A stretch of DNA of 64,000 nt from Clostridium sp. TW13 (GCF_024345225.1 NZ_BROD01000001.1:682001-746000); one strand, 5' to 3'. Shown: positions 26,294 to 36,665, counted from the first letter of the stretch. Notes: generated from the letters alone by a model not told the origin. Numbers and translations: made by a program.

Positions 26294-27451
26294 GTGAATT
26301 TTATGGTTGTAATTATGAGTTTGATAATAATTTTTATATATATTGCTATGTGGTATTATGTTGGACGGAACATAAAGAAAATTTTTCAACATAGAAAGAT
26401 AAATTTAAAAATCTATTGGGCTGTTTTTTGGATAATGGCCTTTGCGTACATCATAAGTAGGTTGGTATCGAGTATATTAACAGTAAATAATATAGTTTCA
26501 GTAATTTTTTCTTTTGTTGGAGCTATAACCTTGTCATTGTTTATATATCTTCTATTAGGTTTTTTAATAAGTGATTTATTCAGAGTAGTATTTAAGATTA
26601 TAAAACTCAATGAAAAGTATAAGCAAAAGATTAGGAGTATATATGGTAATGGGTTAATAGTGTTAATAATTACTGCGATTATAGTTTGCAGTGGTTTTGT
26701 TGTAGCTCTTAATCCAAAAACTACAGAGTATAAGATTAATATAAACAAAGCTATAGGTAATAAGCAATCTTTAAATATAGTTCTTGTTTCAGATGTGCAT
26801 ATCGGCATAGGTGTAAGAGAGCGAGGAATCGACAAAATGGTTGACTCTATAAATAAGCTTCAGCCAGAAGTAGTTTTCTTTGCAGGAGATGTATTTGATG
26901 AAAGTAGTACTACTGCACTAAAAGAATATTATTCTCAAGCTTGTAAGAAAATAAATTCAAAATATGGAGTTTATGCTATTACAGGAAACCATGAGTATTT
27001 TCAAAACTTTGATGAGTCTATAGAGTATTATAAAAAAGCTAATATTACTGTTCTACAAGATGAAGTAGTAAAGGTGAATAATCAGTTTTATGTTGTTGGC
27101 AGAAAAGATACTGCAAGTGAATCAAGAACAAATGAAAAGATAAAGTCATTAGATATATTATTAAGGAATATTGATAGAAATTTACCTATTATAGTTTTAA
27201 ATCATAAGCCTGAAGATTTAAAATCTGCTGAAAATGAAAAGGTGGATTTGCAACTATCAGGGCATACTCATAATGGTCAGATTTTCCCGGGAAATATTAT
27301 AATAAAGAAAGTATTTGAAGACCCATATGGGTATCTAAAAAAGAATGACTTTAATCTTGTGGTGACATCTGGATATGGCACTTGGGGACCACCTATTAGA
27401 ATTGGTACTCAAGGTGAGATAGTGAACATTAAGATGTATGGAAATAAATAA
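26294..27451 (+). CDS. Membrane-anchored metallophosphoesterase (YkuE/YaeI-like)
   Basis: 385 residues from a GTG with GGAGG seven bases upstream. About 150 N-terminal residues form four or five membrane helices. A calcineurin-like domain follows: VLVSDVHIGIG, FAGDVFDES, ITGNHEYF, VLNHKPEDL and LSGHTHNGQIFP are the metal-ligand motifs. Relatives act on UDP-sugar or phospholipid substrates or have unknown targets. The gene stands alone. Confidence 0.9.
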   Translation: MNFMVVIMSLIIIFIYIAMWYYVGRNIKKIFQHRKINLKIYWAVFWIMAFAYIISRLVSSILTVNNIVSVIFSFVGAITLSLFIYLLLGFLISDLFRVVFKIIKLNEKYKQKIRSIYGNGLIVLIITAIIVCSGFVVALNPKTTEYKININKAIGNKQSLNIVLVSDVHIGIGVRERGIDKMVDSINKLQPEVVFFAGDVFDESSTTALKEYYSQACKKINSKYGVYAITGNHEYFQNFDESIEYYKKANITVLQDEVVKVNNQFYVVGRKDTASESRTNEKIKSLDILLRNIDRNLPIIVLNHKPEDLKSAENEKVDLQLSGHTHNGQIFPGNIIIKKVFEDPYGYLKKNDFNLVVTSGYGTWGPPIRIGTQGEIVNIKMYGNK

Positions 27452-27595
27452 TATTTACAAAATGTTCGTTGTCTTTTAGCATTTTTTAGATTATACTATG
27501 ACTAAATAAGAAATCAATATAATTTATATAAGTATTTTGATATTATATTAAAATGTTTATAATAATATTTTAAATAAAGAAAAGGAGATAAGATA

Positions 27596-28255
27596 ATGGC
27601 GTTTATAGAACACTTTTTTAATGTATTAATGCACATTGATAAATACCTGAATATAATAGTTCAAGATTATGGAATACTAACTTATGGTATTTTGTTTTTA
27701 ATTATATTTTGTGAGACAGGGTTGGTTTTTACACCTTTTTTACCAGGAGATTCAATGCTATTTGCAGCAGGAGCATTAGCAGTAGGAGGTTCATTTAATA
27801 TTGCAATTTTATTAGTTGTTACTTATTTAGCTGCAGTATTAGGGGACACTTCAAATTATCATATAGGTAAAACATTAGGAACCAAAATGTTGCAAAAAGA
27901 AAACACCAAACTTCTTAATAAGGAACATGTAGCAAAGGCTCAAGGCTTTTATGACAGACATGGTTCAATGACAATAGTGGTAGGAAGATTTATTCCTATA
28001 ATAAGAACTTTTGTACCATTTGTTGCAGGAATAGGGAAAATGCATTATTCAAAATTCATTACATATAACTTATTAGGTGGATTTTTATGGGTAACCTTAT
28101 TTTTAGGTGGCGGATTCTTGTTTGGAAATTTACCTTTAGTTAAAAATAATTTCTCTTATGTTGTAATAGTAATTATTCTTTTCTCACTTGTTCCAGGAGT
28201 GTTAGCAATAATTAATGAAAAACGTAGAGGCAATAGTCAAACAACTGAAAGTTAA
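27596..28255 (+). CDS. DedA-family membrane protein (VTT domain)
   Basis: 219 residues. FCETGLVFTPFLPGDSMLFAAG and FYDRHGSMTIVVGRFIPIIRTFVPFVAGIGKM are the defining DedA segments, with the conserved Glu and Arg residues. Members include lipid scramblases and flippases that recycle undecaprenyl phosphate or phosphatidylethanolamine. AAGGAGA lies upstream. Confidence 0.92.
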   Translation: MAFIEHFFNVLMHIDKYLNIIVQDYGILTYGILFLIIFCETGLVFTPFLPGDSMLFAAGALAVGGSFNIAILLVVTYLAAVLGDTSNYHIGKTLGTKMLQKENTKLLNKEHVAKAQGFYDRHGSMTIVVGRFIPIIRTFVPFVAGIGKMHYSKFITYNLLGGFLWVTLFLGGGFLFGNLPLVKNNFSYVVIVIILFSLVPGVLAIINEKRRGNSQTTES

Positions 28256-28259
28256 TTTA

Positions 28260-28304
28260 AATAGAAGTGTTGAAAATTAAGTGTTTTCAACACTTCTATT
28301 TTTA
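28260..28304. terminator. Bidirectional terminator between dedA and rubrerythrin
   Basis: Perfect 17-bp stem (aatagaagtgttgaaaa and its complement) with T-rich flanks, between convergent genes. Confidence 0.92.
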
Positions 28305-28328
28305 TACCGTGTGTTTGGAAATAAATTA

Positions 28329-28919
28329 TTACTTAAAAGGGGATTCATCTACTAAAATGAAATAGCCTTGTGGATGTTCACATACAGGACAAGCCTTTGG
28401 TGCTTCTGTTCCTTGATAAATAAATCCGCAGTTTAGGCAGAACCAAGTGGTATCCTGACTTTTCTTAAATAGAGAGCCAGATTCAAGATATTTTAAATAC
28501 TTATCAAATCTATCTGAATGAACCTTTTCAATGCTTGCAATTTTACTGAAGTGTGAAGCTATTGCAGGGAATCCTTCTTCTTCAGCTATTTTAGCAAAGT
28601 CCTTATAAACTACATCGTATTCTTCAAATTCATTATGTTGAGCAGCTTTCAAATTTTCTAAAGTTGAATCATAAATATTTACAGGATAATCAGAAGAATT
28701 TATAGTTATTTGTTGCCCAGAGAATTCCTTTAAGTGTTTGTAAAATACGTTGGCATGAGCTAATTCTTGATTAGCTGTATAGGTGAAAATTTGCTCGATA
28801 AGTTGAAGATTCTCTTTTTTTGCTGCCTCAGCAGCAAAAGTATATCTATTTCTAGCTTGACTTTCTCCAGCGAAAGCTTTCATTAAGTTTACTTTTGTTT
28901 TACTATCTTTTAAATTCAT
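28329..28919 (-). CDS. Rubrerythrin
   Basis: 196 residues. The N-terminal ferritin-like four-helix domain carries the di-iron ligands (KAFAGESQARNRYTFAA, ANQELAHANVFYKH, EEEGFPAIASHFSKIASIEKVH). A C-terminal rubredoxin domain, WFCLNCGFIYQG...CPVCEHPQGYF, binds one Fe(SCys)4. Rubrerythrin reduces hydrogen peroxide with NADH-derived electrons and protects anaerobes from air. AAGGAGG lies upstream. Confidence 0.96.
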   Translation of the reverse strand: MNLKDSKTKVNLMKAFAGESQARNRYTFAAEAAKKENLQLIEQIFTYTANQELAHANVFYKHLKEFSGQQITINSSDYPVNIYDSTLENLKAAQHNEFEEYDVVYKDFAKIAEEEGFPAIASHFSKIASIEKVHSDRFDKYLKYLESGSLFKKSQDTTWFCLNCGFIYQGTEAPKACPVCEHPQGYFILVDESPFK

Positions 28920-29073
28920 TAGAAAAGTGTCCTCCTTATGTAAATAATAACTTTAGTATTTGATATCTGTAACTTTTTATTCAAACAAAAAAATCAAATA
29001 AACTTCACGAATTCATCACATTAGTGTTATATTATCTTTGTATAGACAGAGTTTATTTTTGGTGGTGAAGAAA

Positions 29074-29754
29074 ATGTATAATATTCTTGTAGTAGATGAT
29101 GAAGAGAACATAAGAAAATTAATTAAGAAGTATGCAGTTTTTGAGGGATATGAAGTTATTGAGGCTTCAGATGGAATGGAGGCTATAGAGATATGTAGAG
29201 AAAAAGATTTTGATATCATAGTATTAGACATAATGATGCCAGAAATGGATGGATTCTCTGCATGTAAGGAGATAAGAAAAAGTAGCAATACTCCTGTGAT
29301 TATGCTTTCAGCTAGAGGAGAAGAGTATGATAAATTACATGGATTTGAACTAGGAATAGATGACTATGTTGTGAAACCTTTTTCTCCCAAAGAATTGATG
29401 ATGAGAATAAATGCAATAATTAAACGTAGCAGTAATACTGGCAATAATGAAGATGGAAAAGATATAGTAGAATTTGAAGGAGTAAAAGTTGATTTTACAG
29501 GAAGGATTGTATATGTGGATGGAGAAGTTGTAGATATGTCTCCAAAAGAATATGATTTGTTTTTCTATCTTGTAAAGAATAAAGGAATAGCCTTAACAAG
29601 AGAAAAAATTATAAATTCTGTGTGGGGGTATGATTTTTATGGTGATGACCGTACACTTGATACTCATATAAAACTTCTTAGAAAAAGCCTTGGAGATTAT
29701 AGTGGATACATAGTAACACTTCGAGGGGTGGGGTATAGATTTGAAGCGAGATAA
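29074..29754 (+). CDS. OmpR/PhoB-family response regulator
   Basis: 226 residues from the ATG at 29074, supported by GGTGGTG six bases upstream; an upstream in-frame TTG is not. The receiver domain has the acidic pair DD at 8-9, phospho-acceptor Asp52 (VLDIMMPEMDG), a conserved Ser (MLSARGEE) and Lys (VVKPFSPKEL). The C-terminal winged helix has MSPKEYDLFFYLVKN and RTLDTHIKLLRKSLG. It overlaps its kinase gene by 14 bp. Confidence 0.95.
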   Translation: MYNILVVDDEENIRKLIKKYAVFEGYEVIEASDGMEAIEICREKDFDIIVLDIMMPEMDGFSACKEIRKSSNTPVIMLSARGEEYDKLHGFELGIDDYVVKPFSPKELMMRINAIIKRSSNTGNNEDGKDIVEFEGVKVDFTGRIVYVDGEVVDMSPKEYDLFFYLVKNKGIALTREKIINSVWGYDFYGDDRTLDTHIKLLRKSLGDYSGYIVTLRGVGYRFEAR

Positions 29755-31207
29755 AATAAGTATAAAGTGGAATATATTTGCCTATTTATCTATATTTACT
29801 GGAGTAATGATAGTCTTTTTATGGTTTTTTCAAACTGTATTTTTAGATGATTTCTATAAGACTATAAAGAGTTCTAAAATAAAAAGTTGTGCAGAGACTG
29901 TTGCTGAAAATATAGATAGTAGTGATCTTTCAAATATTATGCTAAGTTTATCAAGACAAAATGACATAAGCATAAAGATAACTGATAAAAATGGTGTGAG
30001 TTTAGATTCAATAGGAGTTGGTCCTAATTCAATTATTGATAGGTTATCAAACGAGGAGATTGGAGCATACTATAGCAAAGCAGAAAAAAATGGTGGAACA
30101 AGTTTGCAAACATTTTCGGAAGAAAGTTTTAAAATAAATTTTAAGAAGCCTATGGATGATATGAATTTTCAAGATAATAATAGACCACCAGATAATAGAA
30201 AGAAAATGGAGAGTATGCTATATGTAGACATTGTTTCTAAAAAGGATGGAGCTAAAGTTATGATTTTAGTGCATTCTACTATAACTCCACTAGATGCAAC
30301 TGTAGAAACTTTAAGAACCCAATTAATATTTATTACTGTAATTTTTATGATGCTTTCAATTGCTTTAGCTGTATTTATATCTAAAAAGATTTCAAATCCT
30401 ATAGTTAAAATAAATGATTCAGCTAAAGAATTGGCGAAGGGTAAATACGATACTAAGTTTGAGGGAACTGGATACAAAGAAATTACTGAACTTAACAGCA
30501 CCTTAAACTATGCAGCAAATGAATTATCTAAGGTTGATGGTTTGAGAAAAGAATTGATAGCGAATATATCTCATGATTTAAGAACTCCATTGACTTTAAT
30601 CACAGGATATAGTGAAGTTATGCGTGATCTTCCAGGAGAGAATAGCCCAGAGAATATTCAGATAATAATTGATGAAGCAAAAAGATTAACCAGCCTTGTA
30701 AATGATATATTAGATATTTCTAAGTTTGAATCTGGTACTCAAGAGATAGAATTATCAGAGTTCAATTTAACAGAAAGTATTAGAAACATGATAAATAGAT
30801 ATGGAAAATTCACTGAACAAAAAGGGTATAATATTAGCTTTATTTATGATGAAGATACATATATAAAGGCTGATGAAATGAAGATATCTCAAGTAGTTTA
30901 TAATTTAATCAATAATGCATTAACTTATACAGGAAAAGACAAGTCTGTGACAGTAAAACAATATTATAAAGATGGATATGTGAGAATTGAAGTGATTGAT
31001 ACTGGAGAAGGAATTTCTCAAGAAAAAATACCTTTAATATGGGACAGATATTATAAAGTAGATAAGGCACATAAGCGTGCAGCAGTTGGAACTGGTTTAG
31101 GTCTTTCAATAGTTAAATCTATTTTAGATATGCATGATGGGAGATATGGTGTAGAAAGTACAGAAGGAAAAGGAAGTACATTTTGGTTTGAATTAAAAAC
31201 ACTATAG
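29741..31207 (+). CDS. Sensor histidine kinase partnered with the upstream regulator
   Basis: 488 residues from a TTG inside the response-regulator gene, with GAGGGGTGGGG upstream. TM1 is about 12-34. An extracellular domain of about 150 residues has no recognised fold. TM2 is about 190-212, followed by HAMP. The H-box is ISHDLRTPLTLITGYS (His near 277). The ATPase has the N-box QVVYNLINNAL, G1 DTGEGIS and G2 GTGLGLSIVKSI. No regulated target is obvious; a MATE exporter follows after a terminator and is a candidate. Confidence 0.95.
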   Translation: MKRDKISIKWNIFAYLSIFTGVMIVFLWFFQTVFLDDFYKTIKSSKIKSCAETVAENIDSSDLSNIMLSLSRQNDISIKITDKNGVSLDSIGVGPNSIIDRLSNEEIGAYYSKAEKNGGTSLQTFSEESFKINFKKPMDDMNFQDNNRPPDNRKKMESMLYVDIVSKKDGAKVMILVHSTITPLDATVETLRTQLIFITVIFMMLSIALAVFISKKISNPIVKINDSAKELAKGKYDTKFEGTGYKEITELNSTLNYAANELSKVDGLRKELIANISHDLRTPLTLITGYSEVMRDLPGENSPENIQIIIDEAKRLTSLVNDILDISKFESGTQEIELSEFNLTESIRNMINRYGKFTEQKGYNISFIYDEDTYIKADEMKISQVVYNLINNALTYTGKDKSVTVKQYYKDGYVRIEVIDTGEGISQEKIPLIWDRYYKVDKAHKRAAVGTGLGLSIVKSILDMHDGRYGVESTEGKGSTFWFELKTL

Positions 31208-31574
31208 ATTTTTCTATTATATTAATGAAATGAATGTTGTGAATTTTATTTGTTTTCAGATTCCTTATGTCAGAAAGTGTATATAGAAACAAAATAATTT
31301 GTAAAATATATGAGAAATATAGAATAATATGATATACTGTTATTATGTTAGTGTATTAGGTTTAATAAACTTAATACACTAATTTTTTTTATATATTTTT
31401 TATTTATAAAAATATAACTACAGATGTAAAGAAGGTGAACAGTTGTATTAAATCTATAATAATATTGTGAAATCTAATATAAGCTGGAATAATGGGATTG
31501 TAAAACCAGTTTCAATGAATAACAATAGATACTTAAATATTAGGTTTTGATAGATTTTATGCAACAGTAATGCA
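31208..31574. other. 367-bp region between the histidine kinase and MATE genes
   Basis: It holds one strong terminator (31348-31390). Downstream is AAGAAGGTGAAC (near 31429-31440), which looks like a ribosome site but opens only an 11-codon frame. The MATE ATG at 31575 itself has almost no Shine-Dalgarno site. The segment may be an untranslated leader; no known RNA motif was recognised. Confidence 0.4.
31348..31390 (+). terminator. Terminator after the two-component operon
   Basis: A 16-bp stem (ttagtgtattaggttt/aaacttaatacactaa, one G-T pair) is followed by a run of T. Confidence 0.88.
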
Positions 31575-32933
31575 ATGATAATAAGAAAAAATGTATTAAG
31601 TTTAGCTATACCAATAATGATAGAACAAACCTTTGTTATGCTTCTGGGTGTATGTAATACTATGATGGCTGGGCATATTGGAAAAGAAGCTGTTTCGGCT
31701 ATAGGAATGGTGGATTCGATAAATGTACTATTCATTTCGTTTTTTTCTGCCTTGTCAGTAGGTGCTACTGTAGTTGTAGCGCAAAATATTGGAAGAAAAA
31801 ATATTAAGAGAGCTAATGAAACGGCTAGACAAGCTATAATGTCAGGGATAATAATATCCACATTAATTACATTACTAATCTGGATTTTTAGAGTTCCTAT
31901 AATAAATGTACTTTATGGATCTGCTGAGGCCTTAGTAAAGTTAGATGCGAAATTGTACATAGAATTTACGCTATTAACATATCCGTTCATAGCTGTAGAG
32001 CAAATTGCTAATGGGATTTTACGTGGATGCGGTGATACAAAAACTCCAATGCATATTACAATATTTATGAATTGTATAAATATTATATTGGGATATATGC
32101 TTATATATGGAATGAATATTAATTTTTTAGGAACTAATATTGGGTTTCCTTCTTTAGGAATAATGGGTGCAGCCATAGCAATAGCTGTTGCAAGATTGAT
32201 TGGTACTGCTTTAATAATCTTTGTTCTTGCAAGAGGAACAAAGATTATTAAGATAAGAAAGATATTTCCGTTTAAATTTGATGTGGAAATACAAAAAGGT
32301 ATTTTCAATATAGGAATTCCAGCAGGAGTAGAGCAATTGCTTTTTAATGGTGGGAAACTTATAGTTCAAGTTTTTATAGTTACAATGGGAACTATATCAA
32401 TAGCTTCAAATTCAGTAGCAGGTTCAGTATTTACTATGGGAAATGTACCTGGCAATGCATTAACTCTAGCTGCAACCGCCTTAGTTGGACAACACATAGG
32501 TAGAGGGGATGTTAAAGAAGCAAAGAGTGTATTGATTTATTTAGCAGAGTTTGCAACAGTAAGTTCTTTAATAATGGGAATTATATTTGTACCACTAGCT
32601 TCTGTGATATCAAGTTTATATACAAACAATGCTGCTGTAATTCATTTATCTGCATCATTGATTAGAATAAATGCATTCGCAATGTTAATCTGGCCGTTAT
32701 CATTTATTTTTTCAGCAGGACTAAAAGGTGCTGGGGATACTAAGTATACTATGATAACTTCAGTTATTGGTATGTGGATATTTAGAATAATAACTGGCTA
32801 CTTATTAGGTGTAAAGTTAGGTTTGGGAGTAAACGGGATTTGGCTTGGTATGTACATAGACTGGATTGTTAGAGGAATATTGTATTGTTTCAGGCTTCAT
32901 GGTGATAAATGGTATAGACATAAGGTGATATAG
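31575..32933 (+). CDS. MATE-family multidrug/metabolite exporter
   Basis: 452 residues with about 12 membrane helices in two homologous halves: PIMIEQTFVMLLGVCNTMMAG starts half 1 and GIPAGVEQLLFNGGKLIVQV starts half 2. RGCGDTKTPM and KGAGDTKYTM are the paired MATE signature loops. It exports cationic drugs or metabolites using a Na+ or H+ gradient. The start lacks a clear ribosome site, but an in-frame stop lies just upstream and the N-terminus matches the family, so the call holds. Confidence 0.9.
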   Translation: MIIRKNVLSLAIPIMIEQTFVMLLGVCNTMMAGHIGKEAVSAIGMVDSINVLFISFFSALSVGATVVVAQNIGRKNIKRANETARQAIMSGIIISTLITLLIWIFRVPIINVLYGSAEALVKLDAKLYIEFTLLTYPFIAVEQIANGILRGCGDTKTPMHITIFMNCINIILGYMLIYGMNINFLGTNIGFPSLGIMGAAIAIAVARLIGTALIIFVLARGTKIIKIRKIFPFKFDVEIQKGIFNIGIPAGVEQLLFNGGKLIVQVFIVTMGTISIASNSVAGSVFTMGNVPGNALTLAATALVGQHIGRGDVKEAKSVLIYLAEFATVSSLIMGIIFVPLASVISSLYTNNAAVIHLSASLIRINAFAMLIWPLSFIFSAGLKGAGDTKYTMITSVIGMWIFRIITGYLLGVKLGLGVNGIWLGMYIDWIVRGILYCFRLHGDKWYRHKVI

Positions 32934-33405
32934 TCTAATAAAATCTAAGGAGTGTTGTTGATCAAAGTCAAATTTAGAGATAAGTAATGGATGATAGTTA
33001 AATGCTAATTGAAACAATTTAAATGGTTATGTATTGCATTAATTATAACTTATATATTATAAAGTAACTGAAAAAGTAAAGTAACTAGAAGTGACATCTA
33101 GTTACTTTTTCTTTTAAAATTTGTTAAAAATGAATAAAAGTAACGTTGTAAAGTTAACCTTTTCTTAGGTATTATTACATTTATTATGGAGATTTTGAAA
33201 TTCGTTGAAAATGCATATAAATGTAAATATAATTTAAAATATGAGTGATGTTATTGGTATGTATAAGTATGAAATAGTCATTTAATTAATATTGTTTTGC
33301 CCAATAAGAATATTAACAAACTTCCAAGTATAATAAAGATTTAAAAACTTAACATCACTTAACATCACTTAACTAATAAGGACTACTACTTTGAGGGGGA
33401 GAATT
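32934..33405. other. 472-bp region between MATE and mannanase genes
   Basis: It contains the terminator at 33078-33115 and then about 290 bp of A+T-rich upstream sequence. Just before the mannanase, the 10-mer AACATCACTT is tandemly repeated (33351-33360, 33361-33370) and then followed by AAC. No gene seen. Confidence 0.5.
33078..33115 (+). terminator. Terminator after the MATE gene
   Basis: Stem aaagtaactaga/tctagttacttt followed by TT-rich sequence. Confidence 0.85.
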
Positions 33406-36400
33406 ATGGGAATAAGATCAAGAAAAAATATGAAGTTACTTGCATTAATTACGTCAATTACAATTCTATCATCATCAATACATGTAGCAACAATAGCTAG
33501 AGCAGAAGTAACCGCTTCAGTAAATCCAATTGAATGGACGTTTGAAGATTCAACAAAAACTCTTGATGGATGGGCAGATGGAGGTGCTTGGGATTATAAA
33601 GGTAAAACAATTTTATCTTATGATTCAAAAACAGTGGGAAATGGTTCTTTAAAACTTACACTAGACTACACTAATGATTCTGAAGTTTCATGGAGTGAGG
33701 CTAAAATAAGTAACAATTTTAAAACACCAGTAAATTTCAATGGATATAGTGTTTTAAATTTTGATTTTATTTATAATCCTAAATCAATGACTAAAGGAGC
33801 TTTCCAAACAAAGTTATGGATTAACAATGCTGTTGACGCTTATAATGTAATCGATTTAAGTAGTGCTGTTGATATCGGCAATGGATTAAAAAAGGCGAAA
33901 GCAACCGTGAAATTCACACCTAAGGATGTATCAATTGATGGGATAACTTTGAGTATTATTGGTTCTAAGACAGATTATAAGGGTGATATCTACCTGGATA
34001 ATATTACTATTTCTAAAGAAAAGGCAGCAGATATTTATGTTGATAAGACGGCAGTACCTAATGCTAATAAAACTAAGGTACAACCATCTATGCTACAAGT
34101 ACCAAATCAAGTTACATTAGTTGACTCAAAGGCTACAGCAAAAACTTCAGATTTATATGCTTATTTACAAGGAATCGGAAAATCAAAATATGTTCTTTAT
34201 GGACATCAAAATGATACTCATCATAAAGCATTTTTAAAGGATAGTGGTACTAATTCTGATACAAAAGATATTACCGGTTCAATAGCAGCGGTTTGTGGGA
34301 TAGATGCACTTTCTCTTACAGGAGCTGAATTAGCTTTAAAAGATGGAGATAAGAGAGATTTAGTGACAGCAGCTGCGGATATTAGCTCTGAGGCAGCAAG
34401 CGAAGGTGGAATTGTAACATTATCAGCCCATATGCCTAATTTTGCAGAAGTTGTAAAGAAGGGTAAAGTCAATGGAAAATATGATTATTCAGGATATTCA
34501 CCAAATGTAACTACTGGCGATGTAGTTTCAAGAATAATGCCAGGTGGAGATCTAAATGATGCGTTCAAAGGATATCTTGATATTATAGCTAATTATGGCA
34601 AACAATTAGAAACTAAAAATGTACCTGTACTGTTTAGACCTTTCCATGAGAATAATGGAAGTTGGTTCTGGTGGGGAAAAGCATTCTGTGATGAAAATGC
34701 TTATAAAAATCTTTATAGATACACTGTGGAATATTTAAGAGATGTAAAGGGTGTTCATAATTTCTTATATATTTACTCACCAAATGGTCCATTTGCAGAT
34801 GAAGCAGATTATCTATCACGTTATCCAGGAGATAATTACGTTGATGTAGTGGCCTTTGATATGTATCATGATAATCCTACAACTAATGATAATTGGATAA
34901 ATTCATTTAAGGAAACAATTTCTTTGGTTGATGGGATTGCTAAGAAGCATAATAAACTTTCAACAGTATCAGAAACTGGTATGCGTGTTATGCAATCACT
35001 TAATGATGGATTAAATCATTCTGGTCTTGCTACAAAAGGAAATGTTCGCAAAGATTGGTTTGAAGAAATTGTAAATGCGGTAACAGATTCGAATATGGCC
35101 TATTTTATGACTTGGGCAAACTTTGATAGCTATCCAAATTTCTTTGCACCATTTATGGTGAGCAATTCTCGTGGACATGAGATGATAAATAACTTTATTA
35201 ATTTCTATAATGACGATAAAGCAGTGTTTGCTAATGGTGTAGGAGATTATTCAAAGATTAATGTAACAAATGTTCAACAAGGTGCTTACGGATATATAAC
35301 TTCTCCAGCTTCAGGTAGTCGTATACTTTCAACTACAAAGATTATCGCAAGCGTAAAGAATGCTACAATTGCAGATAAAGTGAACTTTGTTCTTAAGAAT
35401 AATAAAGGTGAAAAAGTGATGACTCTTCCAGCAAATTTAGTAAATGGACAATATACAGCTGATATTACTAAAGTTGCACTTGATAAAATTGGAGCAACAA
35501 TGGGATCTATAGATTTATATATAGATTCAAATTTTCAAAATAGTATAAATGCAAAGTTTAATATACCAGAAGTAAAACCAGATCTAGCTGTAGTTGATAA
35601 TTTTGATAATTACTATGGAGAAGATGCATTACTTCAAAATGTTTGGACAACTAATGCAGGGGCTGGATGTAGTGTTATACCAAAATTAACATCAGATAAT
35701 TCTAAATTTTATAAAGGACAAGCGGGCTTAGAATTTAATTATAAGATTTCTACAGAAAATAGTTCTGAAGGATGGGCTGGAATTACAAAGACAACAGAAG
35801 CAGACTGGTCCAAATTTGATGCACTTCAATTTTGGTGCACACCAGATGGAAATGCTCAAAAGCTAGTTATTCAAATAACATCTAATGGGGAAGATTTTGA
35901 AGTATTTTTACCTGAATTTGCAGGAACAACAAAACCTCAATTAATTACATTACCATTTAGTCAATTTAAGGGTAAGAATAATGGAAAATTTGATGCTTCA
36001 AAGATACAAAGAGTAGGAATATGGTGTAATACTATTGTTCCAACAGGTCATACAGGTGCATGGACAGTAGATTCAAAAATGTACTTTGATGATATTAAGG
36101 CAATTAACACTAAAGCAGTTGTTGAGCCAACAAAGGTAACATTAAGTAATTCAACTCTTAATTTATCTGTTGGAGATTCAAAAGTAATTTTTGCTACAGT
36201 AGATCCTACTGAAGCATCACAAGAAGTAACATGGACAAGTAGTGATGCTAAAGTTGCAACAGTAGATAGTAACGGTAAAATAACTGCTGTTGCAGCTGGA
36301 AACGCAGTAATAATTGCAACTACAAATAATGGTGTGACAGCAGATTGTAATGTTAGCGTAAAGGCACAGCCAGCAGAGCCAAGTAAGCCACAATCATCAG

Positions 36401-36534
36401 TTACTAATAATCAAACACAAACAGGTAAAACTGTAATATTACCTAAAACAGGTGGAGTGGACCCTGTATGTATATTGAGTTTTGGTGCTTTAATTAGTTT
36501 AGCTGGAGTTGGAATGATAAGAAAGAAAAAATAA
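33406..36534 (+). CDS. LPXTG-anchored GH26 beta-mannanase with carbohydrate-binding modules
   Basis: 1042 residues from the ATG at 33406, which has GAGGGGGAG just upstream. A signal peptide ends near ARA. Next comes a beta-sandwich (about 35-205) like mannan-binding CBM27, then the GH26 catalytic domain (about 235-600) with KYVLYGHQND, acid/base Glu415 in PFHENNGSWFWW and nucleophile Glu523 in VSETGM. An Ig-like segment, a second beta-sandwich (about 730-905, CBM11/23-like, starting VDNFDNYYG), a BIG2 domain, and LPKTG at 1012-1016 with a hydrophobic tail follow. It is a wall-bound enzyme cutting beta-1,4-mannan or glucomannan. Confidence 0.93.
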   Translation: MGIRSRKNMKLLALITSITILSSSIHVATIARAEVTASVNPIEWTFEDSTKTLDGWADGGAWDYKGKTILSYDSKTVGNGSLKLTLDYTNDSEVSWSEAKISNNFKTPVNFNGYSVLNFDFIYNPKSMTKGAFQTKLWINNAVDAYNVIDLSSAVDIGNGLKKAKATVKFTPKDVSIDGITLSIIGSKTDYKGDIYLDNITISKEKAADIYVDKTAVPNANKTKVQPSMLQVPNQVTLVDSKATAKTSDLYAYLQGIGKSKYVLYGHQNDTHHKAFLKDSGTNSDTKDITGSIAAVCGIDALSLTGAELALKDGDKRDLVTAAADISSEAASEGGIVTLSAHMPNFAEVVKKGKVNGKYDYSGYSPNVTTGDVVSRIMPGGDLNDAFKGYLDIIANYGKQLETKNVPVLFRPFHENNGSWFWWGKAFCDENAYKNLYRYTVEYLRDVKGVHNFLYIYSPNGPFADEADYLSRYPGDNYVDVVAFDMYHDNPTTNDNWINSFKETISLVDGIAKKHNKLSTVSETGMRVMQSLNDGLNHSGLATKGNVRKDWFEEIVNAVTDSNMAYFMTWANFDSYPNFFAPFMVSNSRGHEMINNFINFYNDDKAVFANGVGDYSKINVTNVQQGAYGYITSPASGSRILSTTKIIASVKNATIADKVNFVLKNNKGEKVMTLPANLVNGQYTADITKVALDKIGATMGSIDLYIDSNFQNSINAKFNIPEVKPDLAVVDNFDNYYGEDALLQNVWTTNAGAGCSVIPKLTSDNSKFYKGQAGLEFNYKISTENSSEGWAGITKTTEADWSKFDALQFWCTPDGNAQKLVIQITSNGEDFEVFLPEFAGTTKPQLITLPFSQFKGKNNGKFDASKIQRVGIWCNTIVPTGHTGAWTVDSKMYFDDIKAINTKAVVEPTKVTLSNSTLNLSVGDSKVIFATVDPTEASQEVTWTSSDAKVATVDSNGKITAVAAGNAVIIATTNNGVTADCNVSVKAQPAEPSKPQSSVTNNQTQTGKTVILPKTGGVDPVCILSFGALISLAGVGMIRKKK

Positions 36535-36546
36535 GATCAAAAATGG

Positions 36547-36582
36547 AGTAGCAGAATACTTAAAGTGTTCTGCTACTTTTTC
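36547..36582 (+). terminator. Terminator after the mannanase
   Basis: A 14-bp stem (agtagcagaatact/agtgttctgctact) followed by TTTTT. Confidence 0.88.
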
Positions 36583-36613
36583 ATTTGTAAAAAATATTAT
36601 AATATTACATAGG

Positions 36614-36640
36614 TGTCACTTTTTAAGTAAATATTACGTC
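36614..36640 (+). promoter_or_regulatory. ECF-type promoter of the sigma factor gene
   Basis: TGTCAC at 36614-36619 and CGTC at 36637-36640, 17 bp apart, resemble the TGAAAC/TGTAAC...CGTC promoters of Bacillus ECF sigma factors. ATTACA (36604) and TTACG (36634) recur at almost the same spacing in the two downstream intergenic modules. Self-activation is inferred. Confidence 0.5.
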
Positions 36641-36665
36641 TATTTTAGTGAAGGGGGCGATTAAG

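Noticed and set aside
31430-31475. Short frame after AAGAAGGTGAAC upstream of the MATE gene as a leader peptide
   Set aside because: It has only about 11 codons, no attenuator structure downstream and no clear start codon spacing, so support is too weak.
33351-33373. Tandem AACATCACTT repeat as a CRISPR-like or iteron element
   Set aside because: There are only two copies plus a fragment and no spacers; it lies in an ordinary 5' leader.
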